Source: Tubulanus polymorphus
Taxonomy: Eukaryota > Nemertea > Palaeonemertea > Tubulaniformes > Tubulanidae
Assembly: GCF_964204645.1 (NCBI RefSeq)
Contig: NC_134030.1
Coordinates: 19,971,110 to 20,035,109, forward strand
DNA length: 64,000 nucleotides
Direction of reading: 5' to 3'
Every line of letters begins with the position of its first letter. Within the stretch, counting starts at the first letter, position 1. The translations under genes and the position numbers were made by a program. Positions 44,311 through 56,850 of the stretch are shown one piece after another. The notes below the pieces were generated by a model. That model ran no database searches and was not told the origin of the DNA. It was given only the letters and a program-made list of their open reading frames with translations.

Positions 44311-47301
44311 GTTACATGAGTTCATAGAAGGTTTGGCTAGTGTATTGAGCTTGGATCAAAATTTCCACCAGTTGTGATCTAGATGCTTAGTTTACGTTAG
44401 TATACTGAACGGCATCATCGATGACCAACAATATTCACCATTGAATATACGATTTGCTCACCTGTTGCACTGAAGGTTTGGGTTACTGATATTTCTGATC
44501 GATGAACCATGCTCACGAATCGGTGTGCAAATACATTTTCTAAAAGGAGTTTAATACAAATATACAGTTTGACACGTTGTAGTGCAGTTCGGTCGTCAAA
44601 ACAACTGACGAAAATTGTAATGAATACATGTAGTTAATCTATCATGTGAAACTGAATTAACTCACAAACATCAGTTTAAGTACTGTACTGCTATTTCCAA
44701 AATTTCGATGTATTAAATCAGGCAGCCAAGAAAATTCACTCCAAATCAGTCGCTTGCCGGTTAAAACTGAATTGAAGATTGTTTGAATGAACCGGAACCG
44801 AATTTCCCAATTATGTACTTTGAGCAAAAAACTTTTGTAAACTCGACCGCCGATCACACAACTATATCTGTACTTCGATTATCGATTGTAAAACCAAACC
44901 CCCTGTTTCGCTCCCGGCAGGTGTGGTGGGTTTTTAAGGGACATCCAATCAAAGAATCAAACGAAATTTACCAAGAAAATAAATAACAGGGACAATCCCT
45001 ATTTTAGGAAAAAAAACACAAATGAAGAAGAGCCACAATTCAAAGTATACACGATAAACTCTATCAAATTGAACCCACTACGTTCGCTAACAGCCACTAT
45101 CACGTGGAAATCGGCAAAATTACGGCAATATTTAAACTTCAAACCGGGGCGTTGATGATGTACGTAGTCCCGGCCCATTACATACATGAGTGACTTCTAG
45201 ACGAATAATATATTTATCGAAATCCCGATTAGAATATTCCTGCTGTGCGGCCAGTTTGTTCTCTACTTATCACCAAACTGTGTAAAACATATCCTCAATT
45301 GACGGTGCAGTATTTCAGGGGCGAATCTCGGGTATTTGGGTCCAGGGAAGTAAAAGGGACCATATGAAACGTTTCTGTAATGACGATGCAAGATGCATAA
45401 CGACATAGCCCTATGGCCAGGGGTACTCGACAATAGAAATGTTTTGAAATTTCAAGAAGAATTTGGTCAGATTTTCTACGAAGTTGAATATTGACGTCCA
45501 TGAAATTGATCATAAAATACACAATTCCACGACCACAATCACAATACCATTGTATATTCATCATTTTGCATGAGAAAATACCACTTCTGTTCTTTTTTAT
45601 ATTCACCTTTAATGTCACTTTTAAACAGTTTCGAGGAAAAAAGAATTCCTAAGAAATTCTTTTTTGGGACTTTCAAATTTAGGCGGGGGTGGGGCGGGCG
45701 GGGGGACGGGGCTCCTCTAACTCCGCCCCTGAATTGTGCCGCATTCTTAGGCAGTTTTTACTCCAAGTCTTCAAATCACGAGGAATACACGTATCACAGA
45801 GGGCCGCATTACGTCACTGCAGAAAATGCGTCTCGTGGAGAAAATGGTGGAAGGCGGGGACTTAACAAAACTGTTTAGATGATATAAAAGATGATGTGTG
45901 TTTCTGCTATCGTGAATATGTATTGTTAAAGGTTTTGAATACATATGGATTTAAAAACTTCTCGCTGCATTTCCCTGTAAGAGGACACCATGAAGAGTCA
46001 ATCAATCACCAAAGCTGTGCAATTATTTGGTTTTATTTCAATTTGTATTTGAAGAATATATAGTATCGCGCGCAATATTTTTCATTCATTCGTCGACTGT
46101 TCTGGCTCGAAAAAACGAGATATTGTCATTTCGAAAGTATAATACGTTGGAATAGCGACTAAGGTAAGCGTAGTGATAAAATATTCTAATTTAACGATAA
46201 AAATGATACCTTGTTTCTTAAAAGCTTAAAAGTTGACCCGGCCGGCCGCCGCCTATCTAACCTATACATTATTCTAAAAAAAGAAACTATTATCAGCCAA
46301 TCGACGACAAGACGCGGCGGCTATTGAAACGAATGGATTACAAATTTAATTGAAATTTACAAAATAATCCGGGCGCTGCGGAGAAACAAGGTGTCATTTT
46401 TAGCCCAACAATAATATACTCCGATACGTACAGCAGCAATTTCAGTAGCCGGAATCTAAAATACGACACATGACTAAACACTTTTTTTCTGCTGAAAATC
46501 ATGCATCGATTAATTGATCAATGACGTGTCACTGATCATACCGTTTAGCATAGTAGTATATTCTACGGTTATATGTAGATTTTCACCGATGGAGATCTCA
46601 ATATAAATTACATAAAATTCATAACCAAATTCATTATTCCTGAAGATGACTATTAGGATATAGTCGAAACGTTGAATAAACTACTAAGCTCAAAGTAACA
46701 TTTTCGGACTTTTTCTTATCATTGTGGGATTCTCTCTACATCGCGTCAACGCGGATATAGTGTTCTATCAATCGTGTTCATAACCAAATTTTTCCATAAT
46801 AAATGATTTTCTATAATTGAGGTTAGGAACTAATTTCAAACGAATATCTTTTGACTTGATCATTTGGGCTGAGGAACCAAACTTGGAAGCGACTCTGAAG
46901 ACAAAAAATGAATTATTGATGATTATCTATATTAGATATTTAAAGCTTATCACTCACGGAAAGAAACGACAGAGACTTGTTCCTGCGATGCCCAAACACT
47001 AGCAATGCGGCCGCCCTGCAATCACTTCATAGCACGGCATTCAAACCAGCGATTCAAACCCGTTACACTGCTCTGCACTAAATCAAAAATACATCAAGTA
47101 TTCTTTATGACATTTTGACTATATCTATTATCAGTTCCTTTTTTCTGTGTAGCTGCGTTATTTCAAACCTGGCTCATTCTCTGACGAAAAGGTTTGCTCA
47201 TTGAGAGCCTATTTGAAAACTGTGGCAATATCAATTTTCTTTTCGAATTTTTGAAAATGCCAAATCGCAAATATATTTTATTCAAATTCTAGGCGAAGAA
47301 A
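44311..47301. other. Receptor-array spacer, unit C: no gene
   Basis: Equivalent to 2081-5053 and full length. Contains a quadruplex-capable G-tract (45685-45711) and the CTGAAGA...GAAAC motif (46639-46680). A short frame near 46817-47002 is also roughly open in unit A but has no recognisable features and no conserved start. Confidence 0.5.
45685..45711 (+). repeat. G-quadruplex-capable G-tract (unit C)
   Basis: Five G-runs of three or more bases with one- or two-base loops, starting GGGGGTGGGGCGGGCGGGGG. Confidence 0.6.
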
Positions 47302-47970
47302 ATGCTTGCTTACACAATGACTCGCATATGTGCTTTTGCTGCGATTGTGGCCAGTGCCGCGGCCTTCAGTGGTGAGTTAAGACTGGGAAAATGATACTCA
47401 GCTTCATAGGATTTCATAAATGATATAATTCAATTCGCAATTATCAGTAAACATTTAGTATGCGTTTATCGACTGAACGAATTGATTCGATAGATATATT
47501 TCACAAATGACACATATACATTTTGACAAATCCCTGTTGACGTGCAACATATTGTTATTATACACATGTATTTTTCAACACCCTGGCCCGCTAAGCGCCA
47601 CGCTAGAAGCGGGTTCGATGTTTCTTTTTCCCAATACCCACATCAGAGAAGAACCTCCGACCAAGAAACTCTGCCGCCTCCAGGCTTTGAACCCATAAAC
47701 CCCGGATTGATGAGAACAGTGACAGGCGGCTTATACCACTCGGCCACTGCGCCTCCCATCTGTTATCCTCATCGGGATCACCATTATAGTCCTACATCTG
47801 GGGCGGGAGTTCCATTATTTCTTCAATTTAGGTAAAAACGTCTTTCACTTCAAAATTCAATTTTTAATTTCATGCTTTTCGAAAATATAGATTGCCATCC
47901 AAACGGCAGGACGTGTGACGATAGCCTTAAGTGTTGCAGCAACACCTGTAGAGCTAGTATTTGTTCCTGA
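47302..47970 (+). CDS. Secreted cystine-knot-type peptide, copy 3 (two exons)
   Basis: Exons 47302-47371 and 47891-47970, with the same intron phase and splice signals as the other two copies. The signal peptide is identical to copy 1. The mature peptide differs from copy 1 by one residue in the first loop (Trp replaced by Arg) and keeps the C-x6-C-x5-CC-x3-C-x4-C spacing. The intron contains the antisense SINE at 47581-47755. Function not assignable. Confidence 0.75.
47581..47755 (-). repeat. tRNA-derived SINE in peptide-gene intron (unit C)
   Basis: Minus-strand A box GTGGCCGAGTGG; the B-box region reads GGTTCAAAGCC. Same position as at 5341 and 17569. Confidence 0.65.
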
Positions 47971-48538
47971 TCGTTGAGTACAAAGGTTTATAACGGGATA
48001 TACTCGTGGTGATTTGGGAAATATATCCGATTATGAAACTGAACGATAGTCAGTTTTACTGACTAGGCCGTGTACTAAAAAGCTCGCACTGAATTTATAA
48101 TTGTTACCGATTCTTCATATCTTGTAGTAAATTAGATTGATAAAAACTGCGAGTAAATAAATCAATTGTCGGGTTGTTGACTGTTTTTATGATTCATTCG
48201 TCAGAGTTTTCAAAGTGATCAGAAGTGCCATTCCATCGGCGGTGAAGAACATTCATCGTCAATTAAAAAGGACTACTCGTAAGCAAAAGTCCAAAAACTC
48301 CCAATTCAATTATTTCAGTCCCAGGGTTTAAATGTTTCATATGTATCCATCCATCAAGATATTTACAGTTTTCTGTCCTGTTGCCCGGTCGGTGATTTTC
48401 TTGTGACGTCACTCAACCTCGTATGAAACTGGGGAAAACAATATAAATACAGTTTTAAGATGCTTTAAATGAAATCCATTTTCGTAGTTCATTGATGCTT
48501 CGATTTTTTTTATTCTCTAAATTTAAGATTTCTATAGA

Positions 48539-48760
48539 TTATATCAGCGATAGGTGCCGAATATAAAGAGTAAATAAAACTGGCCCCAGAACTGAACCTC
48601 GGGGACTTCAACATCGAAAATCAGCAATATTAACTTTACCGTTTGTAACAACTTTGTGTGTACATTCCTGAAGGTGCCTAAGATTTGAAATAATTCTGTT
48701 TTGAAGCTGATTAGCGGCCATACGTTCAAGCATCTTTGTGGCTACAGGTTAGTAAGATAA
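48539..48760 (-). pseudogene. Non-LTR retrotransposon RT fragment (unit C)
   Basis: Third copy of the RT fragment, with GSVLGP-type and MLER-type signatures across a frameshift. Inactive. Confidence 0.65.
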
Positions 48761-48769
48761 TGATCTATA

Positions 48770-49728
48770 AATATTCAATTAGTATAGATTTTAAAGTTGT
48801 GGTTTTAATCAAATTGCTCAAACGAGCATGATTTCAATTAAACAGTACAACACCGGTTTCCAAAGTGCAATTTATAATTCTAGTAACGATTGGAACAGTA
48901 ACACACTGTTTTAGAATTGGCGCGGGCAACTAAAGCATCTCCCTTATACTTCGCAAATCCACGACCCGCATCAAAATTCCTCGGAGCACCACGGCAAAAC
49001 TGATCATTAACGCGACTAATGGTCAGTAGCGTATGTTCCAAACGAGCGATGGAAATTCACCTATTTCAAACTGGTCATTTATGCGTAAAATACAAGCACT
49101 TGAGAGACACACGGATACGCGACATGGACTTAATAGCGTAACCTGCATTTTCAAGTGTATTAATGGCTTATGCGAGCTTTCAACTTAAACTTCGTGTTGG
49201 GCGGTGATTTATTGATAGGCCGTCTAGAAGACTGAGAACCGTGTAATTTTTTTTTGAAAAAAACTTTCTTTCAAAATTAATTCTGCAAGATCTAGCGGTT
49301 TGAAATCAAATAATTTCGTTTCGTTGACATTTTCGTCATCTTGAATTGATGCTAATGTAGAAAAGCATTGAATAATGATTTTGAGGCTCATCGTTAATAT
49401 TCAATGATTCTATAACTAAAATTACGTTCGGGTTGAATGTGTTCTGATGAAATACGTAATGTCTAATGACGAAATTCGTGTGTGAACAAATTGGAAAAAA
49501 AAAACAAAATTGGAATTAATTGGCGCCTTAGGAATTTTGGTAAGCAACGTGGAATCTAGAAATTATTGCTAATTGGAAAACAGATCTTTATGCAAAAAAT
49601 CCAAACATTTCAAATCTAGAATCGGTTTAGAACTAATTGCGGCAGTACCAAAAATCCACCTAAAAGAAGTCACAGCGAATTCTCTGATTGGACGAACTGC
49701 AATTTGTGTTCGTTATTATTCTACGAAA
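48770..49728. other. Upstream region of receptor copy D; holds empty Polinton site
   Basis: No gene recognised. Near 49105-49125 the sequence GAGACACACGGATACGCGAC is the paralogue of the Polinton target, without an insertion. Confidence 0.55.
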
Positions 49729-52700
49729 ATGGTTTCGGTTCATTCTGTCGTGTTGATGCTGTTCGGTATGGATCGACTGAGAGCGCTGTTTATAGCGTCG
49801 CTGATCGTCTGGCGAGTTAACATCGCACACGCTGATCTGTCTGACGCTGTGACGGTCAGTTCGTCTTGTAACAACACTTGGTACCCCGTCGATTCTACGT
49901 CCGGTTACATCGTTTCACCGAATTACCCGTCGTTAACGCGCGGTGTTGAATGTCGTTGGTTCGCCAACAACTCTTTACCGGGAACTTTCAACATCGAACT
50001 ATACTACGACATCGAGCCGTCGATATTCTGTAGTGATAACTATCTTCTCGTCGGTGAGTCCGATAACAAATTCTGCGGTGAAGGAAAACATGAAATCCGC
50101 CGTAACGATTCGATGTCGTTGATGTTTAGAAGTAACGTCGATGGTGTGCGGGGTAGTCGGGTTTATATCATATATCGTTTGGAACGGAACAATTTGAAAT
50201 TAATTCACACCTGCGCAAAGTACACTTCAAAAGTCAACAAATTACCAACATCGATAGGATACAAGTTTGCTATGTTGGTATGGAAATGTAAATTGTATTT
50301 GGAATGGATCGGGATCCCGGATGGTTTTGCTATGAATTTCACGTTTTCGCAGATAATATTCGATTTATATCCCGGAACTGATCCAGCGAAAACTGTTCAA
50401 ATTCATGACGGATGGAACAGCAGTGAACTTATTGCTGTAATACCAGAACAAACCGGACAACCACCTTCATCCTTTTATACTAAGACGAACAAAGCTATGA
50501 TTATGCTACTCGGGAGAAACGTACTTACATCACAACTATCAGTTCAGGTGTATAGAATATCTGAATGGAACGTCTCTAATCTGTTAATTCAAATCTCTAA
50601 TAACGAGTCTGGAGTGCTCATTCCCGACGACAACAGTTTACACGTAATAACTCGATCAAAACACTTACACTGCTGGTCTATCACAGTGCAGGTGTTACAG
50701 TTCGTCGTCTTCAACTGGACACGTGATCTCAGCACATCCGGTGACGTCATTGGCGTATATAAACTAGAAGGTTTACGAGTTGTAGGAACTGATATTTTAC
50801 TCGGTTACAACTACCTGGAATCACTGAGTGTTAAATCTGACGGCTTTCTCGTCATACTGTGCGTTTTAATAAAACCAGGTGTTTTACAATCAAATGTGAA
50901 TATTGAATTTGAAGTGAAATCTATTTCCATAAAAGACGCACGAGTGGATAAACACTTGGTGAGTATTGTGCGTTTTAATTTTAAGTTTAGGATTTTATTA
51001 TGTGTGAATTTCTATTATAAGGTTTCATGCGTAGAGTTTTTGTTTTTGTTTTTGTTCTGAGAATAAAATGAAAGTCTTCGAAGCCAACACGAGAAGTTAC
51101 GTGCACTTTTTCATGGAGATCCAGATACTATAACTGCATGTGTAAACGATTATTGGGATGATTTAGGGTGGGTTTGTTTCAACTAAAATATTTTAGTGGG
51201 AAATTTGGATTTTCCACCTGAAGAAGAAATTTCATTTTAGCAAATCTTAAAACACGAATTGCTGCACGTGACAAAATCATTAATCGGAATAGATTTGAAA
51301 ATGTTGCTATGTTATTAATACTTAAAAAACTAATGCTGATTTGTTTTATTTTGTAGATATATGGTAACAGATACAGTTGGCCTGCTCGAAGTCTGTTCCC
51401 GACGACAAAGAAGACAACATTATCGTATCGCATAAATACATTTGAATATAAACGGAAAGTTGATATCTATGAGTATAGATTCAAACTGACAGTTTTATCA
51501 GAGACGTGCGAGAGAGCTGGATTTTATATATATGATGGTGGTAATTTTACAGCTAGACGCTATGGTCCGTATTGTCCTGGTTTACACTACAGTCGTAACG
51601 TCGTCAGTCTGATTACATCAGGAGGACCGGTTACTGTAGTAGCATACGCTTATAACTGGCATAAAAACTTAATTGTTAATGGGGCGTCATATCTATTTTT
51701 CGCCCCTACTGATTGTGACGGGTATGTTCTGCAGGAAGGAGAAAATCAGATCAATATGACGTCACACTGCCTCACGATTACACCTGAAAACCGGCGCCTT
51801 CCTTTAGAAAATATTTATATATTATCAGAATACGAATATCAAATTTACACATGTGTCCGTAGTTCAAATTATTCGTGTCCTCATGTTACTCTTACAACTC
51901 AATTACTGAATAACAGTCTCTTATTGAATCATCTGATGATAAAAGGAAGTAGTTATAGGTTCTGGAGTAATTCACTGATGATTGTACTACGACGTAAATG
52001 TTTGGTGTTGATGATCTATCAAGATTCCCCGGTACTTTCCTCTAATCAAATTGCATACATCCCGCCGAAGCGAGAAAAATGTGGAGTCGCACAATCACCG
52101 AACTATCCTGGATATGATCAACAACGCCGTAAATCAAGTTTGTACTACTCATTTCATTACGACAAACATTTGAATTATTACATCAGATTCCTTTTCAAAT
52201 TTATGGGACACGCCTCGTGCAGCCCTTCTAGTAGTTATACTGTTCGAGATCCGTTATTACTGGTGCAGACTATTTTGAATCCCGGTAGTGACATCATCCT
52301 TATTTGGGGGCTGCGTCGCCACGAGACTAAAATATGTGAAAATAACGCTGTACCTGGACTTGTATTGTACAGTCTACTCGGGTTTGACCTTTACTTTGAA
52401 GCGAAAAACTATATCCCTTTATTTCAAATTCAATACACTTTAGAACAATCGCCTTCACAAACACATCGAAATAATGACTGCGGATCAGATTTTCTAGATT
52501 CAGGTGTTTCGTGTATCAGATACATCAAACATGAACGTCTGAATTGGGAGAAGGCTGAAATTTACTGTCAACAGAAATACGGTGGACATCTTCTCAGTAT
52601 CAACTCTGAACAGGAAATAATTGCTGTAAAAAAACTGTTCGCTACGAAACTTCTTCAGGAGGCGTATTCACAGGCGGCGCTGATTGTGATGATTGGATTG

Positions 52701-55700
52701 AAATTGCAGGTAAAATTGCATTGCTGAATTGCATTGATTGATTGGAGGTAATTTCAAAGTATCGTTATGAACATGTTTACCAACATTCATTTAGTATTGA
52801 ACATGATTTTGAATTTGTTACCAATTCATTCATTCTCTACTAAAAGTCTAGAATCTTTCATATTAATTGAAACAGATTTCTATAAATCAACGTGTAAAAT
52901 GTAACATAATCTTAATTTGATAAACTTAATTCAGACGATTGATATAAGTTAGATATCCAAAAGCTAATCGTCATGAACTATTCTAAACCTTTTTCGATCA
53001 ATGAAACTGAATTTATTTTGAACAGGATGATGGTTATTACACGTGGACTGATGGGAAACCATTGAGCTACACAGAATGGTTTAAACCTTCTATGATTAAC
53101 GAAACGATACCAGAAGTTATTCAAGGATTGATATCTCCTCTACGAAAACAACCGATAAATGACGTCAACATGCCGTGTACGGCGATGATACTGAATAATC
53201 CACGAGGATCAGCGAACTGGGTTCGATTCCCGTGTCAAATAGAGGAGACTCGAACAACTTTCATTTGTGAAAAAGACAAAGATAACTCCTCATCGACTGA
53301 AAATCACAAATTACCTGTTGCAGAAGAAAACTCTACTTATTATTCGGGGATATTGGAATCAGATAACTCCACGTGTTTAAAGGGATGGATTGGTATAGAA
53401 GGACATTGCTATCAGATACTTACAGCCTGGGATACTCACAGATTGTCGATTCCGGAAGCTGAGGAAATGTGTCTTAAAATCGGTGGTGAAATAGGTATAG
53501 TATCCAATGATGTTATAATTCAGCATTTGATTCAAATATTTCATTATGAACATCAATATGGTGCTATACTGGCGAAGGCTACGGATAGTGAATTTCTTGC
53601 TCTGAATCCAGTTTTGACCAGAGATGAAATAACATATAAAAAAACGGTGAAATGGTCAGTGACTGCCTTTGATAATGTCGCAGATGTAGCGCATTCAGTG
53701 CTATGTTCCTATAATGTAACTGATGAAGAGTTGACTTCTATAAAAAGGTGTAAATCGTGGCAATTTGAATGTAACGATCAAAGATGTATCAGCGATCATC
53801 GCGTATGTGATACCAGAAACGACTGTCAACACGGTGAAGATGAACTCGATTGTTCGGATTCAAACTGGCGCAGTCAGTTCCACTGTACTGATGGAAGAGT
53901 TATATCAGTGAGTAATTTGTGTGATTTTGTACGAGATTGCGCTGACGGATCTGATGAGAACTCGTGCTATCATACTTCATGTTCCTCTGAACAGTTTAAG
54001 TGTAGCAATGGACAATGTGTGGGTTTATATAATCGATGTGATGGACTGGTTGATTGTAAAGATAAATCTGATGAGATCGGCTGCTCTTCAGATGAATGTA
54101 ACGGGTTTCTGTGTGTAAATGGTGAATGTATCAGTTCTCTGTTGTATCGGGATGGTGTTGTAGATTGTGCTGGTAGCCTCGAAGAAGATGAGATTGTCGT
54201 CAACATAACAGTTACACCAAAGATTCACTGTACTACAAAGAACTACTGTACGACTAATTTCACAAACTTATGTAAGAAATCCGATGAACAAAGATGTTCT
54301 TTCGATTCTCCTCACTGTTATTCTAGACGTCATAGATGTATTTTAGAAAGGAGGCCGATTGGTTACCCGGTATGTAGAAGGCTCGAACATATACAAGGTT
54401 GTACTGATTTCAAATGTCCAGCTGGTGCTGCAAAATGTCCAGCATCTTACTGCATACCGATGGGACAGGTGTGCGATGGTCGATCCGATTGTCCTAACTC
54501 AGAAGATGAGCGAAACTGCAAGACTTTGTCGTGTCCCGGCATGTTTAAATGTGGCCATGAAAACCGATGCATACCTCAACCTGAAGTTTGTGATGGTGTC
54601 GTCAATTGTAAACATACCACTGATGACGAAGCTTTCTGTGACGTCATATGTCCAAAGGAATGTAAATGTCAAGGTCATTTGATTGATTGCGATCATGCTG
54701 ATTTCGAAGAAATTACTGATCTTTTCTCGGCATCAACTCGAGTTCTGATTTTATCAAGAAACCGAGTTGTATTCAATGAGTCCACATTTTCTTCGTACCT
54801 CTATCTACATTTCCTTAATATTTCACGTAACAATTTGTCTTATATTGTTCCAAACTCGTTCTCAAACCTGCATAATCTACATACATTAGATCTAGCTTAT
54901 AACCGCATAATATCATTTTCCGCGAATACATTCGCCGGTTTGTATAGTTTGAAAATGCTTTTGATTTTTGGAAATTCAGTGAGATATTTAGAAGAAGGCG
55001 GTTTTCATGGTTTAAAGTCATTAAGCGATCTCGATCTTCACGGACTTTCCTTGTCGTTACTCGGTGGAAATGTGTTCCGTGGTTTATCAGCTTTAGAGTC
55101 GTTAAATATCAGCGGTAACGTGATCAAAGATATTTCACCAAATGCGTTCGCCGGATTAACAAAACTAAGAAATCTGGATCTAACCAAAAATTCTGAAGTC
55201 ATATCCGTACAAAGAAACGTTTTTGACAGTCTTACATTATTGAGTTCTTTGGCTTCTGACGCGTACAAATTTTGTTGCATGGTTCCGAATGTTGACCAGT
55301 GTCTCCCGGAAGCCGACCAATTTTCATCTTGTTCCGACCTGATGGGTAACACTGTTCTTAGAGCAATCATTTGGGCGATCGCTTCATTCAGCTTTTTTGC
55401 CAACATCATCGTAATTTTACTTCGCGTTCAAGCGTTACGCATTTCATCCTCTGAATCACGTAACACATCCTCTGATATCCTCATCATTAATATTGCCACC
55501 TGCGATTTTCTCATGTCAATTTATCTTTTTCTGATCGCTGGAGCCGATTACGTCTATAAAGGTGTTTATTTCCTCAATTCTGAAATGTGGACAGATAGTT
55601 CACTGTGTCGACTCGCTGGGATTTTAGTAACTCTTTCGTGCGAAGGGTCTTTGCTTTTTCTCCTGATTCTAACCCGTCAAAGATACTCGAATATCGTCGA

Positions 55701-56256
55701 TCCATTTTCTGGAAGCCCAATTATATCATCGACATATGTGTTCGGTATTTGCTGTATATGCTGGATCATTTTGGGCAACATTTCAATGCTACCGTTGTCG
55801 TCATCTTCTTATTTCGGACATAACTTTTACGGCACAACTGGTGTTTGTTTACCTATGAATTTACTATCCATCGATGTCCACGCCTGGCAATATTCATTCG
55901 CTATTTTTGCCGTGTTTAACTCGGTCGTACTTGCTACAATAATGATGACGTATGCACAGATGTATAGACTCGTATCTGGAAGCAGGTCCGGCTCGGGTAG
56001 AGCAGATCCTACCGAATTGGTTCTGGCGCGTAGGAGTTTAGTGATAATTCTGTGTAATTTATTTTGCTGGTTACCGATAATTATCGTTCAGTTTTGCGCT
56101 GTATTGCGAGTAGAAATACCGAACCAAGTGGCGGCTTGGTTGGCGGTTCTTTTCCTACCGATCAACTCGTCACTGAATCCACTTCTTTACACCATCCTCA
56201 CTATTGATATTAAATCTATTCGGGCCAGAAATAAACGCGTTTTGAAAACTCGCTGA
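49729..56256 (+). CDS. CUB-CTLD-LDLa-LRR-7TM receptor, copy D
   Basis: Exons 49729-50958, 51357-52709 and 53026-56256 (410, 451 and 1077 codons including stop), phase-0 introns, about 1937 residues, no breaks. Rough residue map: leader 1-33; CUB 40-160; degenerate beta-rich region to 650; CUB-like 653-775; lectin domain 782-945; second lectin domain 975-1095; LDLa repeats 1101-1401; LRRNT and LRRs 1402-1612; hinge to 1635; 7TM 1635-1905. Compared with C, indels fall in codon multiples after KLIHTC and after PYCPG in the ectodomain, while the 7TM has only a few changes. TM6 reads LVIILCNLFCWLP (Ile where the others have Asn). Likely a plasma-membrane receptor; the LDLa-LRR-7TM core is GRL101/relaxin-receptor-like, the CUB and lectin parts are additions. 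Confidence 0.92.
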
Positions 56257-56646
56257 ACCATTCGACAGTCAAACCCTGACTATGCACTCTAATCAGAATG
56301 CTGCGAAATCTTTTCAGATGAAATATATTTAATTACATAAACACATACGTAGCAAACGTGTGGACTCGGAAACGAACTGATACTTGCTTATACGTTCCAA
56401 TAAATAAAAAAACTGACGACACTTCAAGATAATATCGCAAAGTAATGAAATCATCGAATGGGTTTCGAATCGTGTCCAGAAATACGATGTAGCGATAAGA
56501 ATACACGCTAGGAGAGCTGTATAATGTCATCTAATGTAAATGAGTTGTAACACCGATTATCCCGCCAGTTAATTACGTTTATTTCATATCAGGATGATTT
56601 AGAAATTATGTTCAGTTAAAATAAAAGTGCCTAATAGTGGTACATG
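56257..56646. other. 3' flank of copy D, ending at array junction
   Basis: Matches the flanks of copies A-C up to AATAGTGGTACATG, then changes abruptly at 56647 into sequence of the second array. Confidence 0.7.
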
Positions 56647-56850
56647 CAGATGGTATCGCCGTATTCAAGGTTAGAACGAATTAGGGAATCTTAGGCTTTG
56701 GTTTTCGTATCCCTCTTCTGGTGTTCCGTAGATTACGTCACAGGAAACCAAGCATGTTAGACGCCTTCTTTGATATGCGGTCGATATGGGATTTATACGA
56801 GAGATCATGATGGAGGTCCACTGCTAGGTAAAGTTGTGGTCTTTTCAAAG
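56647..56850 (-). pseudogene. Non-LTR retrotransposon 3' RT fragment, truncated at junction
   Basis: Starts abruptly at 56647 with the sequence found inside the RT fragments at 59758 and 62828. On the minus strand it covers part of the post-RT region (ALVRPHLEY-like LIRSNLEYCDTIW). Truncated by the array junction. Confidence 0.6.

Noticed and set aside
46817-47002. Small basic protein upstream of the peptide gene
   Set aside because: No conserved start and changed frame limits in units A and B; could be part of a non-coding exon.
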